The notes: a model not told the origin generated them from the letters alone. 64,000 bases of DNA from Polynucleobacter sp. MG-27-Goln-C1 (GCF_018881905.1 NZ_JACVPM010000004.1:40803-104802), one strand, 5' to 3'; positions 10,482 through 20,660 are shown, numbered from the stretch's first letter. A program made the numbers and translations.

Positions 10482-12242
10482 TCAGAAGCTTTCGCCTGGA
10501 TTTCTCGGTTTTCTAGGGCCTTTATTGAAGGGTTTGCGCCCTTTTGGTGCCGCCCGTTTAGGACCATTTCCGGGACTTTGAGGGCTTGCCGTCACAAAAG
10601 CAGACTGTCCGTGGTGGACTTTCTTACCCTTGTTGCGGTTTTGGCCTTGGCCACCCTGACCGCCACCCTGACCACCTGCGCCTGGACGACCGCCCTGGGT
10701 ACGACCCCGGAAAGGACCGCGACCTTCGCCCGAACCACCGCCACCAGGTTTAGCACCCCTATTTTGATGGGTTAGAGCACCATGGCCACTGGCCTGGGTC
10801 AAAGCATCCCGTGAACCCCAGTAAGAAACTGAGGTTTGCATTGGATCAGGCTGGAAGTCCTCACTAGCTGGAGAATGGCGATCACGACCTTGTGCATTTG
10901 GATTGCGACCCTTATCTTGTGGCTGAGGCATTTTTAAGCCTGCAAACTTCATTAAGTTATAGATGCCGCCAGCCTCAATCTCTTCCCATTTGCCCCGTCT
11001 CAAACGTGGAGGCAATAAGAAAATGCCGTAACGCGTACGAATCAAGCGAGAGACGACATGTCCGACGGCTTCAAACATGCGGCGCACCTCACGGTTGCGA
11101 CCTTCAGTCAAAGCAACGTGGTACCAACGGTTTGCACCTTCACCACCACCCATAGAAAGACGTAAGAATTTGGCTTGGCCGTCATCCAAGGTAATACCGC
11201 TCTTTAATTGAGCTGTATTTTCCTGACTCAGATCACCCAAAATACGGACAGCGTACTCACGCTCAACACCGTAACGAGGATGCATCAAGCGATTGGCCAA
11301 CTCGCCAGAAGTGGTGAACAACAAAAGACCTTCAGTATTAAAGTCCAAACGCCCTACTGCAATCCAGCGTCCTTGACGCGGCTTTGGCAAGCGATCAAAT
11401 ACGGTTGGACGACCTTCAGGATCGGACTGACTCACGATCTCGCCAGAAGGCTTGTGATACATGATCACGCGTGGTGGCTTAGTCTGAATTTTGCGATGAA
11501 CTGGCTTGCCGTTAATGCGTACCTGGTCGGTCGGTCCAATACGTTGACCGATATGGGCTGGCAATCCATTTACAGATACGCGCCCTTGAATAATCAGGTC
11601 TTCCATATCGCGACGCGAACCCATGCCGACATCAGCCAATACCTTGTGTAACTTCACAGTATCTTCGTCGTCAGCGTCGTCGTCTAAACCATCTAAGTCT
11701 GACCAAACCTCATCACGCAAGCTAAGCGGCAAATCATCGATGTTTGCAAATTGCAAACTACTCATCTCATCGTCGCTAGGCGTATCCGCATCTTCGTCAT
11801 GACGCACACGTTGTGCACGACGCTCAGCACCAGTCTGATGAGAAATCTCATTTTCATTTAGGCCGTCAGGATTTTTAACCTCAAGGACTTCGGGCGCATC
11901 TAATGCTGCATCGAACTCACCAGAAACTACTGACGCAAATAAAGCTTCGCTCTCAGCTGGATTTGGTGCGAGCTTAGCGGAAGCATTGTTACCACCCTCG
12001 CGCTGACCACCAGACTCACCACCCTCGCGACGAGGCCGGTCTTTATTGAATGGGCGTTTCTTATTGAAGGGATGCTTGCTAGCGCCTGCACCCTGGCGGC
12101 GTGGGCGACGCTGGCCGCCTTCACGCCCTTCGCGCCCCTCGCCCCTATTTCCCTCTGCAGAATTAGGTGCAGACTCAGAGCCGGGGGAATTGTCCGATTT
12201 AGGTTTAATCGGAGATGAATCGTTTTCGTTGTGACTTGTCAT
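10482..12242 (-). CDS. rluB: 23S rRNA pseudouridine(2605) synthase RluB with long disordered extensions
   Basis: A 586-aa protein, about twice the length of E. coli RluB (about 290 aa). An S4 RNA-binding domain spans about 196-245 ([20 protein letters not shown]). The RsuA/RluB-type catalytic domain follows, with the catalytic Asp in [13 protein letters not shown] at 297-309. Residues 1-190 are charged and Gly/Arg-rich, then acidic; after about 450 the chain is Gly/Gln/Arg/Lys-rich. Such extensions are common in betaproteobacterial RluB and probably bind RNA. The gene starts 6 bp after scpB, forming a scpB-rluB pair. Confidence 0.93.
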   Translation of the reverse strand: MTSHNENDSSPIKPKSDNSPGSESAPNSAEGNRGEGREGREGGQRRPRRQGAGASKHPFNKKRPFNKDRPRREGGESGGQREGGNNASAKLAPNPAESEALFASVVSGEFDAALDAPEVLEVKNPDGLNENEISHQTGAERRAQRVRHDEDADTPSDDEMSSLQFANIDDLPLSLRDEVWSDLDGLDDDADDEDTVKLHKVLADVGMGSRRDMEDLIIQGRVSVNGLPAHIGQRIGPTDQVRINGKPVHRKIQTKPPRVIMYHKPSGEIVSQSDPEGRPTVFDRLPKPRQGRWIAVGRLDFNTEGLLLFTTSGELANRLMHPRYGVEREYAVRILGDLSQENTAQLKSGITLDDGQAKFLRLSMGGGEGANRWYHVALTEGRNREVRRMFEAVGHVVSRLIRTRYGIFLLPPRLRRGKWEEIEAGGIYNLMKFAGLKMPQPQDKGRNPNAQGRDRHSPASEDFQPDPMQTSVSYWGSRDALTQASGHGALTHQNRGAKPGGGGSGEGRGPFRGRTQGGRPGAGGQGGGQGGQGQNRNKGKKVHHGQSAFVTASPQSPGNGPKRAAPKGRKPFNKGPRKPRNPGESF

Positions 12243-12248
12243 TAATAA

Positions 12249-13013
12249 TTATTTTTGTTCGTCTGATTTGTCTTCAGACTCTGGAGAAACTTCTTCTACT
12301 TCTTCACTTGTCTCTTCGCTGATGACATCATCAGCAATCTCAACAGCAACTTCTTCGCTGATGGATTCTTCGTTTGTTAATTCTTCACTTGTCGGCTGAA
12401 TGATCGGCTGGCCGTTTTCATCCAATTCAATAACTGTTTCAACCGTCGCACTTGGATCAAACTCCATTACCGCTTGACCTAATTGTTCTGCGCCAGCCAT
12501 CGGCGCAGCATCTTCCAACATCGGCAAGCTTTGTAAATTCGTGAGACTCAAATCATCTAAAAATTGTTTGGTAGTAGCGTATAAACCTGGGCGACCAATG
12601 GTCTCTTTATGACCGATAACCTCAACCCAACCGCGATCCTCTAACTGCTTCATCACATTGCTACTCACAGCAACACCACGAATCTCTTCGATTTCACCGC
12701 GAGTCACTGGTTGACGGTAGGCAATAATCGCCAAAGTTTCCATCACCGCACGAGAATACTTTGGCGGCTTTTCTGGAGTCAAACGATCGAGATACTCGCG
12801 CATCGCTAAACGGCTTTGGAAACGCCAGCCAGTTGCAATGTGCACTAACTCCATGCCTTTGTCTTCCCAGGCTTTTTGAAGCTCCAATAGAGCATCATCA
12901 ATTTCGCCAGCGGCAATGTCTTCGGCAAATAAGCGCGTCAGATCAGCAACAGTGAGTGGTTCTTGCGCGCACAAGAGGGCTGTTTCAATTACGCGTTTAT
13001 TGTGATAATCCAT
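12249..13013 (-). CDS. scpB: Segregation and condensation protein ScpB
   Basis: A 254-aa kleisin-associated subunit of the Smc-ScpAB chromosome condensation complex. The tandem winged-helix core is visible ([69 protein letters not shown]). After about residue 185 the chain becomes a highly acidic Glu/Ser tail. scpA is not adjacent. It precedes rluB by 6 bp, a common pairing in proteobacteria. Confidence 0.94.
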   Translation of the reverse strand: MDYHNKRVIETALLCAQEPLTVADLTRLFAEDIAAGEIDDALLELQKAWEDKGMELVHIATGWRFQSRLAMREYLDRLTPEKPPKYSRAVMETLAIIAYRQPVTRGEIEEIRGVAVSSNVMKQLEDRGWVEVIGHKETIGRPGLYATTKQFLDDLSLTNLQSLPMLEDAAPMAGAEQLGQAVMEFDPSATVETVIELDENGQPIIQPTSEELTNEESISEEVAVEIADDVISEETSEEVEEVSPESEDKSDEQK

Positions 13014-13107
13014 AAAATTCTGGCTATCAGGCTATGACCTGATGAGGCTATAAAAAATGTATTTCAGTAATGGGTTGGTGGTGTTCTGGTGGCGCTATTT
13101 AGCTACT

Positions 13108-13151
13108 ATGGGCAAATCATCTCCGAAAATCTACTTGGGAGAGCTGCCCAT
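13108..13151. repeat. Nested inverted repeat between scpB and the patatin gene
   Basis: Perfect 7-bp arms ATGGGCA / TGCCCAT enclose a second TCTCC / GGAGA pairing, so the segment can fold into an interrupted hairpin. It lies in the 200-bp divergent intergenic region. No family recognised; it may be an operator or an RNA leader hairpin. Confidence 0.4.
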
Positions 13152-13216
13152 GCTGAAACGAAGTCTTTTTCGCTCACCATTTGGCCATTATAAGGGAGGC
13201 TCAATACAATAGCCAC

Positions 13217-14131
13217 ATGCACGAAAATACAGCCCTAACCCTAGATTTACCCTTTGAGACTGACTCAAGACGCCGCTTTTTAGGCTTGGGTCTTGGTTTG
13301 GGAGCCCTAATTGGAGGCTCAACCCTAACTGGGTGCAGCCTCATGAGTAGTCGCAAGCCCATCGTTGGTTTAGCTTTAGGGGCGGGAGCGGCCAGAGGTT
13401 TTGCCCACGTAGGTGTCATCAAGGCATTAGAGGCCCAAGGCATTCGACCTGACATCGTGGTGGGCAGCAGTGCTGGCAGTGTTATTGCCGCATTACTTGC
13501 CTCAGGTGCTACTGGAAATGATTTGAACCGACTGGCCTTAAATCTCGATGAAGCCACTATTGCCGACTGGGGACTTCCTTTTGCAGGAAGATTTGGTGGC
13601 CTCATCAAAGGGGATGCCCTGCAAAACATGGTCAATCGTGAAGTGCAAAATAAATCGATCGAGCAAATGCGTATTCCCTTAGGAATTGTGGCAACTGAAT
13701 TGCAATCCGGCAAAGGCGTTCTATTTCGCTCTGGCAATACTGGTTTGGCAGTGCGCGCTTCCTGTAGTGTTCCAGGAGTATTTCAGCCGGCCGTTATTAG
13801 TGGCAAAGAATATATTGATGGTGGGCTAGTAGCGCCAGTACCCGTCAGCTATGCAAGACAAATGGGCGCGACTCTCGTGATTGCCGTCAATATCTCTTCA
13901 GAGCCAGCCTATCAAGATGCGAGCGGCACATTTGGCGTTATGCAACAAACCATATCCATCATGCAACGAAGTATTAATCAGTACGAACTCAAAAGTGCCG
14001 ATATTGTGATTACCCCCCATCTCAAGCAAATGAGTAGCGGTGACTTCAAATCTAGAAATGCAGCAATCCTCGCTGGCGAAGTGGCCACACAGGAGCAAAT
14101 GGGATTAATTAAAGACAAGCTAAAAGGTTGA
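13217..14131 (+). CDS. Patatin-like phospholipase family lipoprotein (RssA-like)
   Basis: Serine lipase of the patatin family, about 304 aa from ATG 13217. The longest frame starts earlier at TTG 13181, but the ATG form begins just before a signal. RRRFLGLGLGLGALIGG followed by the lipobox LTGC (Cys40) suggests an exported lipoprotein, perhaps by the Tat route. The oxyanion loop GAGAARG is at about 55-61, the nucleophile motif GSSAG at 83-87 (Ser85) and the catalytic Asp in DGGLVAPVPV, so the dyad is intact. Substrate unknown; presumably an envelope phospholipid or acyl ester. It is convergent with the NlpC-like gene. A GGAGG lies 17 nt upstream of the ATG, too far for a standard site, so the start is not fully settled. 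Confidence 0.85.
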   Translation: MHENTALTLDLPFETDSRRRFLGLGLGLGALIGGSTLTGCSLMSSRKPIVGLALGAGAARGFAHVGVIKALEAQGIRPDIVVGSSAGSVIAALLASGATGNDLNRLALNLDEATIADWGLPFAGRFGGLIKGDALQNMVNREVQNKSIEQMRIPLGIVATELQSGKGVLFRSGNTGLAVRASCSVPGVFQPAVISGKEYIDGGLVAPVPVSYARQMGATLVIAVNISSEPAYQDASGTFGVMQQTISIMQRSINQYELKSADIVITPHLKQMSSGDFKSRNAAILAGEVATQEQMGLIKDKLKG

Positions 14132-14148
14132 AGTACCTTAGCTTAGTC

Positions 14149-14832
14149 TCAAAGACTGCGGGATTTTCGCTTGAGTTTATTTACTTCATTTAACAACTCT
14201 TGACGCTCTGTATCGCCCAAGTTGTCGCTGCCATCTAATCGGCGAGCACCATCAAAACGTTTATCCCAGTAGAGACTACCAAGGTCATCAACGCGCACGC
14301 TAGTGCCTTTCGATGGGGAGTGAATAAATTTATTGTCGCCAACATAAATGCCGACATGAGAAAACGTTAAGCGCATGGTGTTGAAGAAGACTAAGTCACC
14401 AGGCTGCAATTCTTCGCGAGTAATAGGCTTACCAACACGACTCATTTGAGTGGATTTACGTGGCAATAAAAAACCTAATTTGTCTTTGAAGACATAGCCA
14501 ACAAAACTGCTACCGTCTAAACCAGATTGGGGCAACTCCGCATCCCAGCGATAACGCACGCCAATCACTTCCATCGCGCGGTTAATCAATTCATCCGATT
14601 TACCAGTAACTGAATCTGCTAAGCGATCTGATACACGAGCAAAGTAAGACTTACCCGCCTGGAACATGCTTTCTTTGGGCGTCTCTTTGGCTAACTCAGC
14701 AGGAGCTTCTTTTGCAGCGTCAGGACCAGCGTCCACCGCCATGACTGGATTCATGGCAAGCATGAATGCAGTCAGCAAAGCCAATGGCACTTGCTTCGCG
14801 ATGCGTGGCAGGAGGTCTTTTTGAAAGGACAT
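14149..14832 (-). CDS. NlpC/P60-family protein lacking the catalytic cysteine (probable pseudoenzyme)
   Basis: A 227-aa secreted protein with a signal peptide at 1-32 (hydrophobic PLALLTAFMLAM, then NPVMA). The NlpC/P60 fold is clear: GVRYRW at 91-96, LPRKSTQM, LQPGDLVFF, then SHVGIY and FIHSPSKG. In the family, DCSG carries the nucleophile; here residues 106-109 read Asp-Gly-Ser-Ser, so the Cys position is Gly107 (codon GGT, one base from TGT). Both usual histidines (His159, His171) remain. The usual W-G-G after the Tyr is Trp-Asp-Ala. It therefore probably binds peptidoglycan peptides without cutting them, unless Ser108 substitutes. It lies 138 bp downstream of the yej-type operon on the same strand. 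Confidence 0.85.
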   Translation of the reverse strand: MSFQKDLLPRIAKQVPLALLTAFMLAMNPVMAVDAGPDAAKEAPAELAKETPKESMFQAGKSYFARVSDRLADSVTGKSDELINRAMEVIGVRYRWDAELPQSGLDGSSFVGYVFKDKLGFLLPRKSTQMSRVGKPITREELQPGDLVFFNTMRLTFSHVGIYVGDNKFIHSPSKGTSVRVDDLGSLYWDKRFDGARRLDGSDNLGDTERQELLNEVNKLKRKSRSL

Positions 14833-14970
14833 CCTTCCATTCTAACAAAGAAGGCCTATTTCACCAAGCGCTAGCCCAAGGGCTAACTCATTGTTTTGAA
14901 TGGAATATTTCGTATTTCGGTGCATGAATGCACCACTTTAGCGCTTTGCTGAACCTGCCGGAAGAAGGCT

Positions 14971-16647
14971 TTAGGTCAGCTCAGCAGCCGCAAAAAGCTC
15001 TTTTGTGTAGATCTGGCGAGGATGCTTAATCAGAGTCTCGGTATCACCAAACTCCACCACCCTGCCCTCTTTAAGCACCATGACTTCATGAGACATTGCC
15101 CGAATAACCGCCAAATCATGACTAATCATCAGGTAAGCCAAGTTATATTTTTTCTGCAGCTCAGTCAGCAAGGCAAGCACTTGTTTCTGAATCGATACAT
15201 CCAAAGCTGAAGTAGGCTCATCTAAGACCAAGATCTGCGGCTTCAGAATCAAAGCACGCGCAATCGCAATGCGCTGCCTTTGGCCACCAGAAAATTCATG
15301 GGGATAACGTGTAAGAGCAGAACGATCAATTCCGACCTCTCGCAAAATATCTAAGACGCGGGACTCACGCTCCTCTGCAGATAAATTTGGAAAGTGCACA
15401 TCTAAACCTTCCGAAACAATTTGCATCACATTCATGCGTGGAGAGAGTGAGCCAAACGGATCCTGAAAAATGACCTGCAAACTAGATCGCATAGCTCGGC
15501 GCTTTACCGGCTTTAACTTTTGCCAATCATTTCCGAGCACATCTACATCACCAGTAATTTCTGCAGCGGAGTCACCCAATAAGCCTAAGACCGCCATACC
15601 TAAAGTAGTCTTGCCAGAGCCAGACTCTCCGATGACACCAATGGTTTGCCCCTGCTTGAGCTCAAAACCAACCTTACGCAAGACCTGATGACGTGAAGAT
15701 TTTTTAAACCAAGATGTAGCTTCAGTGCCCGGATAAGAAACAGATAAGTTCTCCGTCTTTAATAACACTGGTGCCAATGGCATCACGGGAGCTAGATCGC
15801 GCACAGGCTCGCTATTGACCAAAGCTTTTGTATAAGGATTATCTGGATGCTCGAACACTTGCTTGGTTGGTCCGACTTCCATCAGATTGCCTTGATTTAA
15901 TACAGCAACACGATGCGCAAAATGCTTTACTAAATTGAGATCATGGGTAATTAACAGAATCGCCATGCCGCCATGATCCTTGGACTCTTCCTGCAACTCT
16001 TTAAGCAAATCCAAAATTTGCAAACGCAGGCTAACGTCTAAAGCAGTGGTTGGCTCGTCTGCAATTAATAATCTGGGTTTACACGCCAATGCCATTGCAA
16101 TCATGGCGCGTTGACGTTGCCCACCCGATAATTGGTGAGGGTAAGAATAGAAGCGTTTCTCTGGCTCCGGTATGCCCGTCTTCTTGAGAAGATCAATTGC
16201 TGCAGACATGCAATCGGCCTTGGAGATTAAAGGCTGATATATCTGCACGGCCTCAACAATTTGATTGCCGATAGTAAACAAAGGATTAAGCGCAGTCATG
16301 GGCTCCTGAAAGACCATCGCAATCTCACGACCCCGAATCTCACGAATATCTTGTATGGGTAGATCCAATAAATTGACTGGTGGATTGCCGGCATGGGCAT
16401 TCTTGCCACTCCACAGAATGCGACCAGATGTTTTTGCACCCTCAGGCTCAAGGCGTAATGGGGCTAAAGCAGTCAGCGTCTTGCCTGAGCCAGACTCCCC
16501 AACCAAAGCAACCCTCTCCCCTACCCCGATGTCAAGATCAAGATGACTAACGGCAAATTTCTCACGCCGACCTGAGCCAAAAGAGATTGAGAAATCTTCA
16601 TATCGCAGCAAGGGCGTCAATATATTTGAGTTACTCGTTGAACTCAT
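14971..16647 (-). CDS. yejF: Peptide ABC transporter, fused double ATPase (YejF-type)
   Basis: A 558-aa protein with two nucleotide-binding domains of the Opp/Dpp class. Walker A GESGSGKT appears at about residues 51-58 and again at about 340. Signature motifs LSGGQRQR and FSGGQRQR and Walker B segments LLIADEPTTALD and LVLDEPTSALD are intact. It energises the importer formed by the two permeases upstream. The start overlaps the preceding permease by 4 bp, and all four genes form one operon. Confidence 0.93.
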   Translation of the reverse strand: MSSTSNSNILTPLLRYEDFSISFGSGRREKFAVSHLDLDIGVGERVALVGESGSGKTLTALAPLRLEPEGAKTSGRILWSGKNAHAGNPPVNLLDLPIQDIREIRGREIAMVFQEPMTALNPLFTIGNQIVEAVQIYQPLISKADCMSAAIDLLKKTGIPEPEKRFYSYPHQLSGGQRQRAMIAMALACKPRLLIADEPTTALDVSLRLQILDLLKELQEESKDHGGMAILLITHDLNLVKHFAHRVAVLNQGNLMEVGPTKQVFEHPDNPYTKALVNSEPVRDLAPVMPLAPVLLKTENLSVSYPGTEATSWFKKSSRHQVLRKVGFELKQGQTIGVIGESGSGKTTLGMAVLGLLGDSAAEITGDVDVLGNDWQKLKPVKRRAMRSSLQVIFQDPFGSLSPRMNVMQIVSEGLDVHFPNLSAEERESRVLDILREVGIDRSALTRYPHEFSGGQRQRIAIARALILKPQILVLDEPTSALDVSIQKQVLALLTELQKKYNLAYLMISHDLAVIRAMSHEVMVLKEGRVVEFGDTETLIKHPRQIYTKELFAAAELT

Positions 16648-17669
16648 AAGCGCCCTCCAGTCATTGCGCCCGACTTACGAGAATCAAACGCATCGCGCAA
16701 GGCCTCGCCCATAAAAGTCAGTAGAAGCAAGGTGGCAACCAATACAACAAAGGTGGATAGTGAAATCCACCACGCATCTAAATTACTCTTACCTTGAGAG
16801 AGCAACTCCCCAAGGCTCGGCGTTCCCGGAGGCACACCCAAACCCAAGAAATCTAAACTCGTGAGCGACAAAATGGCCGCACTCATTCTGAAAGGAAGAA
16901 AGGTAATCACTGGAGTCAAGCTATTGGGCAAGATATGACGGCGCATGATTTGCAAATTCGTTAAGCCCAATGCTCTAGCAGCGCGAACGTACTCTAGGGC
17001 GCGATTGCGGAAAAACTCTGCACGCACATAGTCAGATAAACCCATCCATCCAAAAGCAGCTAACAAAATAATCAGGAGCCAAATGCTCGGGTTGAAGATG
17101 GAGGCAAAGATGATGAGTAGATATAACTCTGGCATCGCTGACCAAATCTCAATCAAACGCTGAGAAACCAGATCAAACTTGCCGCCAAAGAAACCCATTA
17201 AAGAGCCGGTGATGATGCCTACGCTGACCCCCACAATAGTGAGCGCCAAACCAAACAAAATCGACAGTCGAAATCCATAAATTAAGCGTGACAAGACATC
17301 GCGACCACGATCATCCGTGCCTAGCCAGTTATCAAATGATGGCGGCGCAGGATTGGGTGCTTTTGAAAAGTAATTCAAAGTCTCATAGCTATAGGGAATG
17401 GGTGGGTAAATCGCCCAATTACCATTACTCGTAATGTTGTGACGAATGTCGGGATCCAAAAAGTCTGTTGGTGTCGCAAAGTCACCGCCGAATACTGTTT
17501 CAGGTTGGGATTTCACAATGGGGAAATAAAACTTACCCTGATAGCGCACGATCAAGGGTTTGTCATTCGCAATGAGCTCGGCACACATAGACAGGCCAAA
17601 CAGAATCATAAAAATCCAAAGGCTGGCATAGCCCATGCGGCTGTTTTTGAAGCGATGCCAACGACTCAT
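16644..17669 (-). CDS. yejE: Peptide ABC transporter permease (YejE-type)
   Basis: A 341-aa inner-membrane permease of the OppC/DppC class. It has one N-terminal membrane segment (FKNSRMGYASLWIFMILFG), a long periplasmic stretch typical of YejE (ending NWLGTDDRGRDVLSRLIYG), then five membrane segments. The EAA-type loop reads EYVRAARALGLTNLQIMRRH. It overlaps the genes on both sides by 4 bp. Confidence 0.92.
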   Translation of the reverse strand: MSRWHRFKNSRMGYASLWIFMILFGLSMCAELIANDKPLIVRYQGKFYFPIVKSQPETVFGGDFATPTDFLDPDIRHNITSNGNWAIYPPIPYSYETLNYFSKAPNPAPPSFDNWLGTDDRGRDVLSRLIYGFRLSILFGLALTIVGVSVGIITGSLMGFFGGKFDLVSQRLIEIWSAMPELYLLIIFASIFNPSIWLLIILLAAFGWMGLSDYVRAEFFRNRALEYVRAARALGLTNLQIMRRHILPNSLTPVITFLPFRMSAAILSLTSLDFLGLGVPPGTPSLGELLSQGKSNLDAWWISLSTFVVLVATLLLLTFMGEALRDAFDSRKSGAMTGGRL

Positions 17670-18742
17670 GATCCACCCCCTGCACCAAACTGAATGCGTG
17701 GATCAATATAGACATAGCAAAGATCAGAAATCAATTTAGTAAACAAACCAATCAGCGTGAACAGATAGAGTGTTCCGAAAACTACTGGGTAGTCACGTCG
17801 CATCACGGACTCATAGGAAAGCAAACCTAATCCATCTAAAGAAAACAGAGTCTCAATCAGCAGTGAACCAGTAAAGAAGGCGCCGATGAATGCTGCTGGG
17901 AAGCCAGTTACCAAAGGCAAGAGCGCATTGCGGAATACATGCTTCCAAAGAACCTGTTTCTCCGTGAGGCCTTTGGCTCTCGCAGTCAATACATACTGTT
18001 TACGAATCTCTTCTAAGAAGGAATTTTTCGTCAACATCGTGATTACTGCAAAGCTACCTAAAACCGAAGCGGTGATTGGCAAAACTAAATGCCATAAATA
18101 ATCCATCACCTTACCCATCATGCTCAACTCACTCCAGTCATCTGAAGTCAGTCCGCGCAGTGGAAAGATTTGTAAGAAACTACCGCCACCAAAGAGGACA
18201 AGGAGGAGCACTCCCAATACAAATCCTGGAATGGCGTAACCGACCAAGATGATGCTGCTAGTCACCGCATCAAAGCGAGAGCCATCGCGCACTGCTTTCG
18301 CAATACCTAGTGGAATCGAAACCAAATATGTGATGAAGAAGGTCCACAAACCAATGCTGATCGATACGGGCAGTTTAGAAACCACTAAGCCCCAGACACT
18401 TTCATGCTGGTAATAGCTTTGACCCAAATCGAATCTAGCAAAACGTCCCAACATCATGAAATAACGCTCTACTGGCGGCTTATCAAATCCGTAGAGCGCC
18501 TTAACCTCTTCCAAGCGTTGTGCATCGACACCTTGGCGCCCGCGATAGGTTGCTCCAGCACCCGATGACTCTGATCCACCTGTTGCTCCAGCACCCTTAC
18601 CCTTTAATTCCAAGACCATCTGCTCTACTGGGCCACCGGGTACAAATTGCACCACCGCAAAGGTCAAGGTCAATACGCCCAATAAGGTAGGAATCATTAA
18701 CAGTAGACGTTTAAAGATATAGGCGCGCATTTGACCTTGCAT
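17666..18742 (-). CDS. yejB: Peptide ABC transporter permease (YejB-type)
   Basis: A 358-aa permease of the OppB/DppB class beginning AYIFKRLLLMIPTLLGVLTL. It has the long first periplasmic loop of YejB and the EAA loop YVLTARAKGLTEKQVLWKH. Six membrane segments are expected. It overlaps the YejE gene by 4 bp and abuts the receptor gene. Confidence 0.92.
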   Translation of the reverse strand: MQGQMRAYIFKRLLLMIPTLLGVLTLTFAVVQFVPGGPVEQMVLELKGKGAGATGGSESSGAGATYRGRQGVDAQRLEEVKALYGFDKPPVERYFMMLGRFARFDLGQSYYQHESVWGLVVSKLPVSISIGLWTFFITYLVSIPLGIAKAVRDGSRFDAVTSSIILVGYAIPGFVLGVLLLVLFGGGSFLQIFPLRGLTSDDWSELSMMGKVMDYLWHLVLPITASVLGSFAVITMLTKNSFLEEIRKQYVLTARAKGLTEKQVLWKHVFRNALLPLVTGFPAAFIGAFFTGSLLIETLFSLDGLGLLSYESVMRRDYPVVFGTLYLFTLIGLFTKLISDLCYVYIDPRIQFGAGGGS

Positions 18743-20610
18743 TATTTAGCCTCCTCTTTCCACCAGTTTTGAATAATCCAAGGTTCTGCTGAATAGTACA
18801 AGGGAGGCTCTGGATAGCGCATCTCTTTGCGATAGGCAACACGGTGCGTTGGGTTGTACCACTGTGGAATGACGTAATAACTATTCCAGAGTACGCGATC
18901 TAAAGCTCTCGTAGCGGCACGTAACTCCTCGCGATTTTGCGCTTTAGTAATTTCCTGAATCAAGGCATCCACTACTGGTGACTGAACGCCAATCACATTA
19001 TCCGATCCTTTTTCTTTGGCAGCCTGACTACCAAAGCGATCCCATAATTCATTCCCAGGATTTTGTGAATCCGAGAAACGGACTGTTGTCATATCAAAAT
19101 CAAATTCGTTCATCCGCTTTTGATGAAGGGCAAAGTCGCTAGTTCGAATATCTACCTGAACTCCCAACTTCTCTAGATTGCGCACGTATGCCGAAATTAC
19201 CCTAAGAAAGAATCCGCCATCTTCCACTATCTCAAAACGAAATGGCTCACCCTTTTCATTACGCAATGCGCCATCGCGAAACTGCCAGCCAGCATGCATC
19301 AATAGTTCGCGGGCTTTCTTTAAATTCTGACGCAGGCTGTCAGGTGACTTAGTGGATGGAGCTGGAGGCATTGGGTCAAATACTGCATCAGGCACCCATT
19401 GTGGGTACTTTGCTTTTAATGGTCTTAGTAGTTTTAGTTCTGCTTCAGTGGGCTTACGCGGTCCATCAAAGTTCGCACTCAAATCGCTATTCTGAAAGTA
19501 GCTATTGATACGACTGTATTGATCATAAAAAATTTGACGATTGAGCCATTCAAAATCTAGGGCGTAACCCAAAGCTTCACGTACTCGAGCATCTTTAAAA
19601 ATGGGGCGACGAAGGTTCATTGCAAAACCTTGCATCCCTGCCCCATTGTGATTGAGGAATGCCTTCCTCAATAGGGTGCCGTTATCAAACTTGGAGCCCA
19701 CATAACCCTTAGCCCAAATCTTGGCGCGGTATTCAACGATAGCGTCGAACTCCCCCGCCTTGAAGGCCTCTAGACGAACAGCATCATCACTATAGAGTTT
19801 GTATAGCACGCGATCAAAGTTATAAAAACCAACACGGACATTTAAAGGCTTGCTTAATTGATCAGCCCAATATTGCGGGTTTCGCTTATAGACAATGGAT
19901 TTACCAGCTTTAAAGGATTCAATGAGATATGGCCCACTGCCCAATGGCGCTTCAAAGGCAATCTTCTCAAAAGGAATGATTGTGCCGTCCGGCTTCTTTC
20001 CCCAGTGACGAGAAAAGATGGGAAGTGTTCCCGCCAAAATAGGTAGCTCTGTGTTGTTGTTTTTGAAATCAAAACGTACTGTTCGATCCGATAACACGAC
20101 TGCTTCTTTGATATCTGCGAAGGTAGTTCTATAGCGTGGATGCGCTTTACCGCTCATCAAAACATCAAAGCTATGTTTCACATCAGCAGCTAACACTGGG
20201 CTACCATCAGAAAACTTTGCTTCAGGACGAATGCGAAACGTTACCGACTTATGATCTTGAGCGACAGCAATATCTTCAGCAAGCAAACCATAAATGCTTG
20301 ATACCTCATCAGCACTTCCCTCAGCCAAAGATTCAAACATCAATTCAATTCCGGGCGCCGTTACACCCCGCAAAGTAAAAGGATTGAACTTATCAAAACT
20401 GGTTCTTTGCCCTGGGTTGGGTAAAATCAGGGTGCCTCCCCTAGGAGCTTGAGGATTCACATAATCAAAATGGGCAAATCCTTCAGCATATTTAGGCTTG
20501 CCATACTGGGAAATCCCTTGAGCTGCCTGCGCTATATTGGCCCCAAGCCCTACTAGCATGGCTAGTAGCAAGAAATGGGCTATTTGGCGAATGGGGTTTA
20601 GGGTGGGCAT
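18742..20610 (-). CDS. yejA: Periplasmic peptide-binding protein (YejA-type, SBP family 5)
   Basis: A 622-aa extracellular solute-binding protein with an N-terminal signal (LLLAMLVGLGANIAQAAQG). The early GISQYGKPKYAEGFAHFDYVN is typical of YejA, as is the central KTYLPILAGTLP-like region (here ELPILAGTLPIFSRHWG). It captures the peptide for YejBEF. In E. coli the system imports microcin C, and related rhizobial systems import murein peptides; the substrate here is not known. First gene of the operon, divergent from fabI with 50 bp between them. Confidence 0.92.
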   Translation of the reverse strand: MPTLNPIRQIAHFLLLAMLVGLGANIAQAAQGISQYGKPKYAEGFAHFDYVNPQAPRGGTLILPNPGQRTSFDKFNPFTLRGVTAPGIELMFESLAEGSADEVSSIYGLLAEDIAVAQDHKSVTFRIRPEAKFSDGSPVLAADVKHSFDVLMSGKAHPRYRTTFADIKEAVVLSDRTVRFDFKNNNTELPILAGTLPIFSRHWGKKPDGTIIPFEKIAFEAPLGSGPYLIESFKAGKSIVYKRNPQYWADQLSKPLNVRVGFYNFDRVLYKLYSDDAVRLEAFKAGEFDAIVEYRAKIWAKGYVGSKFDNGTLLRKAFLNHNGAGMQGFAMNLRRPIFKDARVREALGYALDFEWLNRQIFYDQYSRINSYFQNSDLSANFDGPRKPTEAELKLLRPLKAKYPQWVPDAVFDPMPPAPSTKSPDSLRQNLKKARELLMHAGWQFRDGALRNEKGEPFRFEIVEDGGFFLRVISAYVRNLEKLGVQVDIRTSDFALHQKRMNEFDFDMTTVRFSDSQNPGNELWDRFGSQAAKEKGSDNVIGVQSPVVDALIQEITKAQNREELRAATRALDRVLWNSYYVIPQWYNPTHRVAYRKEMRYPEPPLYYSAEPWIIQNWWKEEAK

Positions 20611-20660
20611 ATATGCAACAATTGTAGATAGCTAATCATATTTGAAGTAAAGGAAACAAC

